This document shows, piece by piece, positions 1 to 7,853 of a stretch of DNA of 54,445 nt. The DNA comes from Bacillota bacterium (GTDB lineage: Bacteria > Bacillota > Desulfotomaculia > Desulfotomaculales > Pelotomaculaceae): positions 1-54,445 of the forward strand of contig JAKPTB010000009.1 in the NCBI GenBank assembly GCA_029555205.1, read 5' to 3'. The translations under genes were made by a program, and so were the position numbers. The notes beneath the pieces were generated by a model. It worked only from the letters and a program-made list of their open reading frames with translations, searched no databases and was not told the origin of the DNA. Numbering within the stretch: position 1 is the stretch's first letter; the number at the start of each line of letters is the position of its first letter.

Positions 1-354
1 CGGGGACAAAAGGGTGCGCAGGGCCAGGTCCAGCCCTTCGCTGACCCCCACGGTAATTAAAATCTCATTTCCGGGGTTATAAACCACCCGGTAGGTTTCC
101 GCCAGATCCCGGGCTATCTCTTCTCTCAATTCCAGCAGCCCGTTGTTGGATGTATACATGGTGTAGCCCTTCTCCAGGGAGTAGACACAGGCTTCCCGGA
201 TATGCCAGGGCGTCACAAAATCGGGCTCGCCCACACCCAGGGAAACCACCCCTTTCATCTCGGTGGCAAGGTCAAAGAAACGCCTGATCCCCGAGGGCGG
301 AATGTCCCGTACCACCGGGTTAATCCGGTCCTGCCAGTTTACTGTTGCTGTCAT
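1..354 (-). CDS. Class I/II aminotransferase, N-terminal part (runs off the window)
   Basis: A PLP-dependent fold-type I aminotransferase, of which only the first 118 residues are in the window. The reading begins MTATVNWQDRINPVVRDIPP and contains the SLGVGEPDFVTPWHIREA stretch and the YTSNNGLLELREEIA stretch, both typical of aspartate/alanine-type aminotransferases. The ATG overlaps the stop codon of the upstream Lrp-type regulator (ATGA), so the two are translationally coupled and form one operon behind a T-box leader. The substrate cannot be told from this fragment. An alanine or branched-chain enzyme would fit a T-box operon, but that is inference. Confidence 0.88.
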   Translation of the reverse strand, partial: MTATVNWQDRINPVVRDIPPSGIRRFFDLATEMKGVVSLGVGEPDFVTPWHIREACVYSLEKGYTMYTSNNGLLELREEIARDLAETYRVVYNPGNEILITVGVSEGLDLALRTLLSP

Positions 355-830
355 GGGGTCACCACCAGCCTTCTGTCGGATTCATTATCTTCAAGAATGG
401 TTCCGTGATACTTGTATGTTTTGAGCACAAAATGGGTACATGTGCTGATAACATTCTCAATGGTAGCAAGCTTGTGGGAAACAAAGTGGGCCACTTCCTT
501 CATGGTGCGGCCGTTAATCATTACAGCCAGGTCGTAAGACCCCGACATCAGGCGGACACTGCCCACTTCGGGGAAGCGGTAAATACGCTCGGCCACAGCA
601 TCAAAACCCACTTCACGCTGGGGGCTGAGCTTGACTTCGATAATGGCCGAGACCATCTCTTCCCCAACCTTATCCCAGTTAATCAGGGTAAAGTAGCCCA
701 GGATAATTTTGTTTTCTTCCATCTCCTTGATCTTACAGGCCACTTCTTCTTCATCCCGGTCCAGCAGCACGGCAATCTGAGCTGGTGTAAGCCTGGCGTC
801 GGTCTGGAGTAGTTCCAGGATCTCCTTCAA
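351..830 (-). CDS. Lrp/AsnC family transcriptional regulator
   Basis: A 159-residue DNA-binding regulator of the Lrp/AsnC family. Residues 1-60 form the winged HTH (LLQTDARLTPAQIAVLLDRD region), and the rest is the RAM ligand-binding/oligomerisation domain (GSVRLMSGSYDLAVMINGRT region). The start is TTG at 830, preceded at seven bases by AGGAGG. The gene lies directly after a T-box terminator and overlaps the following aminotransferase by four bases. It probably senses an amino acid and controls that aminotransferase or its own operon. The family assignment is firm; the ligand is unknown. Confidence 0.9.
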   Translation of the reverse strand: MKEILELLQTDARLTPAQIAVLLDRDEEEVACKIKEMEENKIILGYFTLINWDKVGEEMVSAIIEVKLSPQREVGFDAVAERIYRFPEVGSVRLMSGSYDLAVMINGRTMKEVAHFVSHKLATIENVISTCTHFVLKTYKYHGTILEDNESDRRLVVTP

Positions 831-864
831 CTGTCATCCTCCTTTATGCTGTCAAAGTTGAAAT

Positions 865-1126
865 AAAAAAACCCGCCCTGACCAAGGGACGGGAATTTAA
901 CTCGCGGTACCACCCTAATTGGCTCAAGAGGCAGTGCCTCATGGCCCTCTTAAGCCCTTTAACGGGGGCAGACCGGCTGTCGCTTACTCTCTTCTTTGTA
1001 AAGATTTCGGCGTGCGGCATCCGGGGCGGCCCGGGCGTCTTATTCACCGGGCTTACACCTGCTCCCGGCTCGCTGCTGAATATACAACGCCATTCTTCCC
1101 CATCATTGCCTTTTCGCGATAAATTG
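865..1126 (-). promoter_or_regulatory. T-box riboswitch leader of the lrp-aminotransferase operon
   Basis: On the minus strand the conserved T-box AGGGTGGTACCGCG lies at 916-903. It is followed by a G+C-rich terminator hairpin (893-871) and a run of T. Upstream, a Stem I-like region carries GGGGAAGAAT and the apical GAGCCGGGAGCAGGTG pattern. The arms GGCGTTGTATATTCA and TGAATAAGACGCC can pair, which places the specifier loop in the short CGGGCCG stretch. GCC (alanine) is one possible specifier and GGC or GGG (glycine) another; I cannot decide between them. Uncharged tRNA would stabilise the antiterminator and switch on the downstream genes. Confidence 0.9.
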
Positions 1127-1131
1127 AGGAA

Positions 1132-1160
1132 ATTATAGCACGGTACTAAAAGGGTGTCAA
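1132..1160 (-). promoter_or_regulatory. Promoter of the T-box operon
   Basis: On the minus strand TTGACA (1160-1155) and TATAAT (1137-1132) are separated by 17 bases, a perfect vegetative (sigma-A) promoter. It is placed so that transcription starts just before the T-box Stem I. The bases from 1161 to 1357 show no further gene. Confidence 0.9.
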
Positions 1161-1357
1161 CAGGTAAAGTGTGGTGGGATAGTGTCAAGACAATGTGGTA
1201 TAACAGGTTTGTCCTTTGCATTTCCCCCACTTCTACCGCACCCTTTGAAAACGTCATCGCCATGGCGAAATCAGGCTGAACTGGTGTTCCATCATAAGGC
1301 TTAAAATGCTCCGAAGGCAGCCAGGGCTACCACCATAGCATACCGCGGACCTGCAAT

Positions 1358-1861
1358 TCAAGCCTGACCCCGGGCCTCCACCGGCCTGATCTCCTTTTCC
1401 ATTTTCGCCTCCAGATAAAAAACCATTTCCGGGCCGGAAATCACCAGTTTCACGCTGAGGCGGTAGCTGGTTCCTGCAACTTCGACAGACCTGTTGTCAA
1501 TGATCTGCGGAATCAGAAGGTGGTTGAGCTTTTTAACCTCCTGTCCCTTTAACGGCTCCAGCCACTGCTGCACCTGCTTATCGATGGCCAGGATAACAGC
1601 GTTTTCTTCAAGCCGGGTAAGGCTCTCACCGGTGACGGTAATATGTGTTTCAATGCTGGAAACCACCTCTTTTTCCCTTTCGCCCATGCTTTCTCTTAAA
1701 TGATTCAGCTCGTCCTGCAGTTGTTCCTGTTGCCGGAGCAGAATTTCGTTTTCCTGGGTGAGATGATCAATCTGACGGCCGACATAAATACTGACAAATA
1801 CGCTTCCCATGAGCATGCCCAGGATAAAAAAAACCGCAAGGCGGATCCCTTTTTCATTCAT
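1358..1861 (-). CDS. ytrI: YtrI-like sporulation membrane protein
   Basis: A 167-residue protein with one N-terminal membrane segment (residues 8-28), a coiled coil (about 32-75) and a soluble C-terminal domain. Size, topology and position right after ytrH match B. subtilis YtrI (also about 167 residues), a protein made in the mother cell under sigma-E and needed for efficient sporulation. The ATG overlaps the ytrH stop region by four bases, so the two are coupled. Sequence conservation in this family is low. The call rests mainly on context and architecture; a generic membrane-anchored coiled-coil protein is the alternative. Confidence 0.6.
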   Translation of the reverse strand: MNEKGIRLAVFFILGMLMGSVFVSIYVGRQIDHLTQENEILLRQQEQLQDELNHLRESMGEREKEVVSSIETHITVTGESLTRLEENAVILAIDKQVQQWLEPLKGQEVKKLNHLLIPQIIDNRSVEVAGTSYRLSVKLVISGPEMVFYLEAKMEKEIRPVEARGQA

Positions 1862-2181
1862 TTTTCGCCCCCGGCCACTGCCAGGATCATTAAATGCCCC
1901 AGATGAGTGCCGGCCATGGCGCCGGCAATGTAAAAAACCTGTTTAATGACAGCAGTAATCTCTCCCTTTAAGAGTCCCGATTCCAGAATTTCAATGGTGG
2001 AAAAGGTACCGCCCAGGGCAGCCACCACCGCCCATATCCGGATTTCCCTGGCCAGCCTGAGCATTGTGGCCAGGGGGGGTTCCCGGACCATCACGGCGGC
2101 CAGGGAGCCGATTAGAGCAGCACCAAGCATGACGCCCATGGCCGTGAAAAAGATAAGCACAAACTTTTTTTCAAAGGGCAC
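1858..2181 (-). CDS. ytrH: YtrH-like sporulation membrane protein
   Basis: A 107-residue integral membrane protein resembling sporulation protein YtrH. It has a first hydrophobic segment (LIFFTAMGVMLGAALIGSLA), a middle stretch with GGTFSTIEILESGLLKGE, and a last hydrophobic segment (QVFYIAGAMAGTHLGHLMI). I place the start at GTG 2181 (VPFEKKF), behind a purine-rich GGGGGAAGGG. The longer in-frame reading to 2238 adds a poorly conserved basic tail. The product would sit in the forespore/mother-cell membranes with YtrI. Confidence 0.78.
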   Translation of the reverse strand: MPFEKKFVLIFFTAMGVMLGAALIGSLAAVMVREPPLATMLRLAREIRIWAVVAALGGTFSTIEILESGLLKGEITAVIKQVFYIAGAMAGTHLGHLMILAVAGGEK

Positions 2182-2347
2182 CCCTTCCCCCTCCCCCCGG
2201 GAATGTCCTGCCGGCGGATGCCTCTTGGATTTACGCAAAATAAACGGATTTAATCCCTGCAGGATTAACTTTATGCAGAGTGTTTTTAAGTCTTATATTA
2301 TCTTATTAAATTTGTTAACAAATATTACCTTTAAGGGGACAGCCCCT

Positions 2348-2382
2348 AAAAAAAGCCGGAGACAGGTTTACCCTGTCCCGGC
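2348..2382 (-). terminator. Terminator of the sleB-ypeB operon
   Basis: On the minus strand a 12-bp stem (GCCGGGACAGGG / CCTGTCTCCGGC) with a TAAA loop is followed by seven T. It lies 56 bases after the ypeB stop and separates the germination operon from ytrHI. Confidence 0.9.
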
Positions 2383-2437
2383 AAATTCATTGTGTATTTT
2401 ACGTCCCGGCTGTTCGGAATTGACTCTGGGAGATCTG

Positions 2438-3799
2438 CTACATGGTCAGCGTGCCGTTTTCCGTTTCAATAAGCTTTAACACATTTTCTTCCCGGCCGGT
2501 CTCGGCGTTGATGTAAATCAGGTAAGTTTCCTCTCCCAGCTTTCCCCGGAACTCATAGGTCAGCTTCTCATCCGATGCCCCCACAGGGATCAGGGCCAGA
2601 TCCCCCCCCGTTACTTCCAGGCGGGGATTTATTGTAGCCCTGGCCTGCTCCCGGCTAATCTTTATCTCCGGTAAGACCCGCTGCTGGTGCGACATCAGGT
2701 AACCGGTGGTCTCAGCTCCGATGATCTCCCCGTTATCCAGGGCTACTGTGACTTTTACCAGGTCCGGGTAGAGGGTTACGCCGTCCTGGACCGCGGCGAA
2801 GTTAAAAGTAACCGTGTTTTCCTGCTGCATGTAATAGGTGGACTTCATCTCCCCAAAATCTCTGTCCTTTAAGAAACGGAGCGCCTTCTGCCGGGCTTCG
2901 TCAATACTGATTGCCTGCTCTGCAGGGAAGCGCGGCTGGATCATCCAGATAACCCTGCCGCCCTGCCTGCTTACATCCAGCTGTGTCCGGGTCCCGGCGT
3001 CTCCCTCACCGGCGCTAACCTCCACCCGGTAGGCCGGAATACGGCCGTTGGTATCCGCGGTTACAACCGCCTTGTATTCCAGGTTTGGGTTCTTGTCCAC
3101 AAAGGCAAGGGCCCGCTTCACGGCCTCGTTATGGCCTATTTCAGCCTGACCGCTTAAAGCTCTGGGTTCGGTTTTCTCGAGATGCTCCGAAAAGGGGCCG
3201 TCGTAAATCAGGGAGGGATAGTTCTGCATCCGCTGGTCCAGAGTCTGGAGGTCCGACCTGGCTGCATTGCCGGAGGTATCCTGCAGGTTTTTGCGGACCT
3301 GCCGCACCAGTTCGCTAAAGTAGAAGTTGTTCTGGGCCACTTTGTAGCTCATACCCTGCAACTCCCGGTTCAGGTCTACGGACTGCTGGTAAAGATTATG
3401 CAGGCTATCCCACTGATCCGTGCCAATTGCCTCACCGCGGCTGATCTGCCTGGCCAGGCTGTCCCCGTAGTCCCCTACCTGGGTCAGGAATTTGGAGGTC
3501 CGGCTGGCCAGGGCATCGCCCAGGGGCAGCTGGCTCAGGTTGGACTGGGCGAAGGCTGCCTGCTGACGGAGGTCCATCAAAAGCGCAAGGTCAAGGCGCG
3601 GGTCAGCGGCCACCATGCTCTTAGACAGGAGCACTTCCAGTTTCTGAACCTGGCTGGTCAAATCAAAAAACGCCCGCTGGTATTTGTTGTCCAGAAATAT
3701 CTCGGTTTGGCGATTGGCCAGGCGCTGGGTATTGCCCCAGACGGCCACTGCCCCTATGGCCAGAATCCCGAGAAGTGCGGGAATAATCCATTTTCTCAC
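2438..3799 (-). CDS. ypeB: Germination protein YpeB
   Basis: A 453-residue YpeB. This spore protein partners the cortex-lytic enzyme SleB and protects and localises it at the cortex/inner membrane until germination. The sequence shows an N-terminal signal anchor (residues 5-22), an alpha-helical N-terminal region and the repeated PepSY-like domains (for example EAVKRALAFVDKNPNLEYKA, EARQKALRFLKDRDFGEM and SREQARATINPRLEVTG). The start is GTG at 3799 behind AGGAGGAG. It lies 15 bases downstream of sleB, the usual sleB-ypeB bicistron, expected to be transcribed in the forespore under sigma-G. Confidence 0.95.
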   Translation of the reverse strand: MRKWIIPALLGILAIGAVAVWGNTQRLANRQTEIFLDNKYQRAFFDLTSQVQKLEVLLSKSMVAADPRLDLALLMDLRQQAAFAQSNLSQLPLGDALASRTSKFLTQVGDYGDSLARQISRGEAIGTDQWDSLHNLYQQSVDLNRELQGMSYKVAQNNFYFSELVRQVRKNLQDTSGNAARSDLQTLDQRMQNYPSLIYDGPFSEHLEKTEPRALSGQAEIGHNEAVKRALAFVDKNPNLEYKAVVTADTNGRIPAYRVEVSAGEGDAGTRTQLDVSRQGGRVIWMIQPRFPAEQAISIDEARQKALRFLKDRDFGEMKSTYYMQQENTVTFNFAAVQDGVTLYPDLVKVTVALDNGEIIGAETTGYLMSHQQRVLPEIKISREQARATINPRLEVTGGDLALIPVGASDEKLTYEFRGKLGEETYLIYINAETGREENVLKLIETENGTLTM

Positions 3800-3814
3800 A
3801 AAAGAACTCCTCCT

Positions 3815-4525
3815 TTAGCGTGCGAAGACATGGTTCCCTATTGTCGTAATAATGTTTCTCGACCACACCCACGGGTTAACCGGCTTGGCCGGGTTCCAGA
3901 AAAAAAGCGCGCCGCCCGTAGGGTCGTAACCGCTCAGGGCCAACTCCGCAGCCCGGATGGAATCCTGGCTGAGAGGCCTGTAAGCCTGCCCGTTGCTGAT
4001 GGACTCAAAGGCATGGTCCTGGTAAACGACGCCGCTGATGGTGCGCGGGAAATCAGCGCTTTTGGTCCGGTTGGCAATGACCGCTCCCACCGCCACCTTT
4101 CCAGTGAAGGACTCGTCCGCAGCTTCTCCTTCAATCACCCGGGCCAGCAGGATCAACTCGTCCCTGCCTGAGGTTACGCCCCTGGAAACAGCCGGGACCG
4201 CGGCCGGCGCGCTCAAGCCCAGTGCTGCCAGTGTCTGTGGACCCGCTACGCCGTCCGGGTTAATGCCGTTGTTGCGCTGAAATTTTTGTACGGCACGATA
4301 TGTTTCAGCTCCGTAGTATCCGTCCTGGGGTCCGTTGTAATACCCCCACTGGCTGAGCTTTTGCTGCAGGCGCAAAACATCATTGCCCCTGCTCCCCCAG
4401 TACAGTGTGGGGCCTTGGGCCGCCGCCTGCCGCCACTCCAGGGATGCGCCGGCAATGAGCAGGGCCAGCAGGCAGACTGCGAAAAAAATTAGCCTCTTGG
4501 TAGAAAACTCTTTGGGTTTGATAAT
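3815..4525 (-). CDS. sleB: Spore cortex-lytic enzyme SleB
   Basis: A lytic transglycosylase that degrades muramic-lactam peptidoglycan of the spore cortex during germination. It has an N-terminal signal peptide (hydrophobic core LIFFAVCLLALLIAG), a peptidoglycan-binding domain (LRLQQKLSQWGYYNGPQDG ... VQKFQRNNGINPDGVAG) and a C-terminal hydrolase domain with the catalytic glutamate in ARVIEGEAADE. No ATG, GTG or TTG lies in frame upstream of the signal peptide before the stop at 4534-4532. AGGAGG (4540-4535) points to ATT at 4525 with a nine-base spacing, giving 236 residues. A TTG at 4375 would leave 186 residues without a signal peptide. Identity is firm; the ATT start is an inference. Confidence 0.92.
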   Translation of the reverse strand: MIKPKEFSTKRLIFFAVCLLALLIAGASLEWRQAAAQGPTLYWGSRGNDVLRLQQKLSQWGYYNGPQDGYYGAETYRAVQKFQRNNGINPDGVAGPQTLAALGLSAPAAVPAVSRGVTSGRDELILLARVIEGEAADESFTGKVAVGAVIANRTKSADFPRTISGVVYQDHAFESISNGQAYRPLSQDSIRAAELALSGYDPTGGALFFWNPAKPVNPWVWSRNIITTIGNHVFAR

Positions 4526-4599
4526 ATTTCGTCACCTCCTGGCAATCTGTATATATTTTTTCTCCTGTTCCAATTTTTATGTATAAGCGCAATCTTTTG

Positions 4600-4635
4600 A
4601 AAAAATAAAAACCCGCCCCAGCTGCGGGGGCAGGT
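4600..4635 (-). terminator. Rho-independent terminator upstream of sleB
   Basis: On the minus strand CCTGCCCC pairs with GGGGCGGG around a seven-base loop, followed by a T-rich tract. It lies between dsrC and sleB, so it can stop transcripts coming from dsrC. Just beside it, 4642-4665, is a 12-bp tandem direct repeat (CGTAACGTAATT twice) of unknown role. Confidence 0.75.
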
Positions 4636-4818
4636 CCAATCCGTAACGTAATTCGTAACGTAATTATTATACCTAAATATTTATCAGTTCAGGTTGCTTT
4701 CGTCCAGGTGTTTTTTAATTGTACTTTTACTGGCACTTATATCTTCCTGTTCTCTCTAAAAAACTCTACTTCTCTAAAAAACCTGCCTTCCCCTGTAAAA
4801 CAGGCCTGTCCCGGTAAA

Positions 4819-5133
4819 TTAAACGCAACCGGTGGGTTTGGGCAAACCGGCTATTCTACAGGCGCCTTTGGCCGGACCAGCCGGGAATAGTTCATAAATC
4901 TGCTTCAAGCTGAAACCGGTATCTTTGCAGAGCTTGCGGATCATCGGAGCTATTTGGTTCTCGGCATAATATTCGCGCAGGTAGTTGATTACTTTCCAGT
5001 GTTCACCGGTTAAATCAATTCCTTCATTGGCCGCAAAGAGGCGGGCAACATCTTCCGTCCACTCTTCAGGATCGATTATAAACCCATCCTCATCCAGCTC
5101 AATCTCCCGGCCATCGACATGCAGAAAATTCAT
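4819..5133 (-). CDS. dsrC: DsrC/TusE family sulfur-carrier protein
   Basis: A 104-residue DsrC. The family's small cytoplasmic carrier binds sulfur from siroheme sulfite reductase (DsrAB) as a trisulfide between two cysteines on its flexible C-terminal arm. Both cysteines are present, Cys92 and Cys103, in ACRIAGLPKPTGCV with the exact C-X10-C spacing. That separates true DsrC from TusE/RspA homologues with a single cysteine. The core (WTEDVARLFAANEGIDLT, HWKVINYLREYY) is also typical. The gene is alone here, with no dsrAB nearby, which is common in Firmicute sulfate reducers and relatives. ATG start behind GGAGGTG. Confidence 0.94.
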   Translation of the reverse strand: MNFLHVDGREIELDEDGFIIDPEEWTEDVARLFAANEGIDLTGEHWKVINYLREYYAENQIAPMIRKLCKDTGFSLKQIYELFPAGPAKGACRIAGLPKPTGCV

Positions 5134-5405
5134 GTTTATTGTGCACCTCCACTTTGCAAGACTAAAACTTAAAACCTATCCCGGAGGATATTTGCTCTAA
5201 CATGAGGGGTTTTCTGGTTATACTCCGCCCCTACGTTAAAAAATAATATCATTTCTAGTCTGTTCAGTCAACGCGCCGGCTTAAAAGTTAGATACTCCGG
5301 GCCAGGGCAGAATATTTTTTAAATCATTTTCTTATGTTTTTTAAAACTGCAGACCTGCCACTTTATTGCTCCGGAAGCCTGCTAAAAAGTGAACTGATCA
5401 TCTTC

Positions 5406-6260
5406 CTAGTATGCTTCCGGCCTGTTGTATTCAATTTCAGTAATTTCAAATTGGTACCAGTGAAAATCCCCCGCATCCAGTTTCCAGACAACTTCCCCCC
5501 TGGAAGGTATCCGGATGCCGTTAAATTCCCGGTGCTCCTTAATAAGTACCGACCAGGGTTTCAGTAGATAGCGACCGTTGAACTCCCCGTACCTGTCTGC
5601 AACAAAGCTGACAACCTCTCCCTTCTCATTAAACGTAAACACCCCCGAGGCGCTTATCCCCCCGTAGTCCATGGTAACCTTTGCCGAATTGGCGCCTGCT
5701 TCCTCCCAATGGAGATAGGGGCTCAAAGCCGCAGCCGGAAACCATACCGTCTCGGCCAGATAGCGCAGCAGTGTGCCCTGGTCGACTTCTTTGCCCCCGG
5801 CATCCGCGACTTTGATCAATGAGAAAAGCTTGATCAGCATGTGGCCTCTGCCATCAGCGTACTTGTCCCTGCCTGCGAAGTAGATCAGCGGCGCCATTTT
5901 GACCCTGGCTTTCCAGATAAAACCCGGTTTATCCACCGTAAAGTATTGTTCCACCCGGGCAGGCATCCAGTCCCCTTCCTCCTTCAGCCTGAGCTGTGCA
6001 TTTTGCCTTAAACGGACAGCCCTGATTCTTTCCCGGCCAACCACCCCGGACTGTTCCAGCCATTTGCGGACAACCGGGGGCAGGCCGCTTAGATTAGTTT
6101 CCCGGATGATTTCAGCCTTATCAGCAGAATTATCTTTGAAAAGCTCCTCAACTTCTCTTTTTACACTTTGATTGAACCGGAAATTTGCAATGAGTAAAAC
6201 AGCCAGCAAAATGATAATGATTGTTAGAATCCCAAGCACTGCCAGCGCAACTTTAGGCAT
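5406..6260 (-). CDS. DUF6544-like membrane-anchored protein
   Basis: A 284-residue protein with one N-terminal membrane helix (residues 5-27) and a large extracytoplasmic domain. Features such as LPPVVRKWLEQSG, VEQYFTVDKPGFIWKARV, WFPAAALSPYLHWEE and IRIPSRGEVVWKLDAGDFH match my recollection of the uncharacterised DUF6544 (former DUF6920) family. Its function is unknown. ATG start behind GGGGAG. The upstream membrane-protein gene ends one base before the start codon, so the two are certainly co-transcribed and probably work together. Confidence 0.72.
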   Translation of the reverse strand: MPKVALAVLGILTIIIILLAVLLIANFRFNQSVKREVEELFKDNSADKAEIIRETNLSGLPPVVRKWLEQSGVVGRERIRAVRLRQNAQLRLKEEGDWMPARVEQYFTVDKPGFIWKARVKMAPLIYFAGRDKYADGRGHMLIKLFSLIKVADAGGKEVDQGTLLRYLAETVWFPAAALSPYLHWEEAGANSAKVTMDYGGISASGVFTFNEKGEVVSFVADRYGEFNGRYLLKPWSVLIKEHREFNGIRIPSRGEVVWKLDAGDFHWYQFEITEIEYNRPEAY

Positions 6261-6261
6261 A

Positions 6262-7080
6262 TCAGCAACTCCCCGCCTTATCCAGTTTTAACAGGTATAA
6301 AACTATGAACACAAGACTAACCACTGTCAGCCCGGCAAAAATAGCAATGCCGGCGAAATCCGGCTCATGACCGCTGTAATACGGGTTGAACCACTCGCCG
6401 AAGGTCACCGACAGGCAAATTGTCATTACCTTAAAAAGCGCCACTCCGGCCAGTATATTGCCGAACCTGTTATTTTGCCAGAGCATGGCAGCAATAATTC
6501 CCAGGGCAGGAAAAACCACTGCCAAATCCAGTATAAAAACAGCATAGGTGTCCCCTGGTACACGCTTTTCAATATCAGCCGTAATAAGGTTGAACCAGAT
6601 GGGAGTCAGGACCAGAACAATTGCGGCCAGAAAGACACCGGTGGGCAGGCGTAATGAACGGGGCAGGAAGTAATGTTTCACCGCATCCGCATCAAAACTG
6701 GTAACCCCCCAGATCAGGCTGTAAAGGGACAGGCTGAAAATAGCCAGGTAAATCAGATAAATGGCCGTGTACTGCCCCTGCATGGTATAAAGCCCGTAAC
6801 CATATAAGAAATACCCGGTCAGACCGAGAATTGCTATAAAGGTTTTATAGCCCGGCCGTTTCAAAAAGGCAACCGACAGCACAGCCAGTAAAAAACCCAG
6901 CGGGATCGAGACAAGGTCCTGGGCTATGGAACCGGCAATCAAAAACTCTGAGATCGTGCCTGCCAAATACACTTCTTTGTAAAGGTTTTCGTTCCATAAC
7001 CCCGCAAATGCCGCAGCTAAACCCAGGAGCGACACGACCAGCGTCATAAAGGCCGTCTGCCGGCCTCTTCGGATATTCAA
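6262..7080 (-). CDS. Polytopic membrane protein, function unknown
   Basis: A 272-residue protein with about seven or eight hydrophobic segments and short polar loops. I do not recognise a family. Start TTG at 7080, preceded by GAGGGG. It forms a two-gene unit with the DUF6544-like gene just downstream (one-base gap). No transporter motif or catalytic signature is visible; a conserved acidic/aromatic loop (FGEWFNPYYSGHEPDF) near residue 230 is the most distinctive element. Confidence 0.75.
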   Translation of the reverse strand: MNIRRGRQTAFMTLVVSLLGLAAAFAGLWNENLYKEVYLAGTISEFLIAGSIAQDLVSIPLGFLLAVLSVAFLKRPGYKTFIAILGLTGYFLYGYGLYTMQGQYTAIYLIYLAIFSLSLYSLIWGVTSFDADAVKHYFLPRSLRLPTGVFLAAIVLVLTPIWFNLITADIEKRVPGDTYAVFILDLAVVFPALGIIAAMLWQNNRFGNILAGVALFKVMTICLSVTFGEWFNPYYSGHEPDFAGIAIFAGLTVVSLVFIVLYLLKLDKAGSC

Positions 7081-7264
7081 AAGTTTCCCCTCTCTATAAC
7101 ATTTTTAAGGTTTTTCAGCTATTATTCCTTCTACTTCTGTTTATTATATTAACTCTGTTAATTAATTTGGGGCTTGCCAAACTCATCCCGTTTCTTAGAC
7201 CCATTATTACTAACACACAGATGCAAGTTGGTTTCGTACAGAAACAGGATTTTATGTTTTTTTA

Positions 7265-7316
7265 GTGAAAAAACAAAGTAGAGGAGAGCGGCCTTTAACC
7301 AGGTTGCTCCTCTGTT
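7265..7316 (-). terminator. Terminator downstream of rlmH
   Basis: On the minus strand AGAGGAGC and GCTCTCCTCT can pair around a loop of about 20 bases. A T-rich tract follows 6 bases later. It lies 20 bases past the rlmH stop. The T-run is not immediately adjacent, so strength is uncertain. Confidence 0.6.
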
Positions 7317-7335
7317 CTATATAAAAAACTATGCC

Positions 7336-7818
7336 TTACTTGTGGTACGGTTCACCCCTCATAATCTTAAACCAGCGGTAGAGCTGCTCCAGTAAAATCA
7401 GGCGCATCAACTGGTGCGGGAAAGTGAATTTGGAAAAGGAGAGCCTCAGTGCGGCGCGGTGGAGGATATTCCGGGAAAGCCCCAGGGAGCCGCCGATGAC
7501 AAAGGTAACATCTCCCCTGCCCTCCAGGGCCAGCCTGTTAAGTACATCCGCCATTTGCTCCGAGGATCGCGCTTCCCCTTTCAAGTCCAAAGCAATCAGG
7601 AAGGTGTCCGGACGCATCCTTTTGAACAGGCGCTCCCCCTCTTTCTCTTTGATTCTTTCCTGGGCGGAGGGCGCCGTACTCTCCCCAAAGCCCGCTTCAT
7701 CCACCTCCACCACGTCAACCCTGGCGTAAGGGGCAAGTCTTTTCAGATATTCAGCCGTTCCTTCCACCAGGTACCTTTCCTTGAGGCGGCCAACAGCCAG
7801 CACTGTTATATGAAACAT
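7336..7818 (-). CDS. rlmH: 23S rRNA pseudouridine-1915 N3-methyltransferase RlmH
   Basis: A SPOUT-family methyltransferase of 160 residues that methylates pseudouridine 1915 of helix 69 in the 70S ribosome using SAM. The C-terminal trefoil-knot motifs FVIGGSLGLS, KFTFPHQLMRLILLEQLYR and GEPYHK are unmistakable. I start at ATG 7818 (MFHITVLAVGRLKE) behind GGGGGGAAG, which gives the family length; 11 extra upstream residues in frame are not conserved. It follows murA by 35 bases and shares its transcript. Confidence 0.96.
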   Translation of the reverse strand: MFHITVLAVGRLKERYLVEGTAEYLKRLAPYARVDVVEVDEAGFGESTAPSAQERIKEKEGERLFKRMRPDTFLIALDLKGEARSSEQMADVLNRLALEGRGDVTFVIGGSLGLSRNILHRAALRLSFSKFTFPHQLMRLILLEQLYRWFKIMRGEPYHK

Positions 7819-7853
7819 TTCTTCCCCCCAACAAAAAAAGCGTGTTGCCACGC

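Noticed and set aside
844-1263. 139-residue minus-strand open frame
   Set aside because: It runs straight through the T-box leader and its terminator and has no protein-like pattern.
3182-4171. 329-residue plus-strand open frame
   Set aside because: It lies antisense to ypeB and sleB, both certain; the frame is a by-product of G+C-rich codon use.
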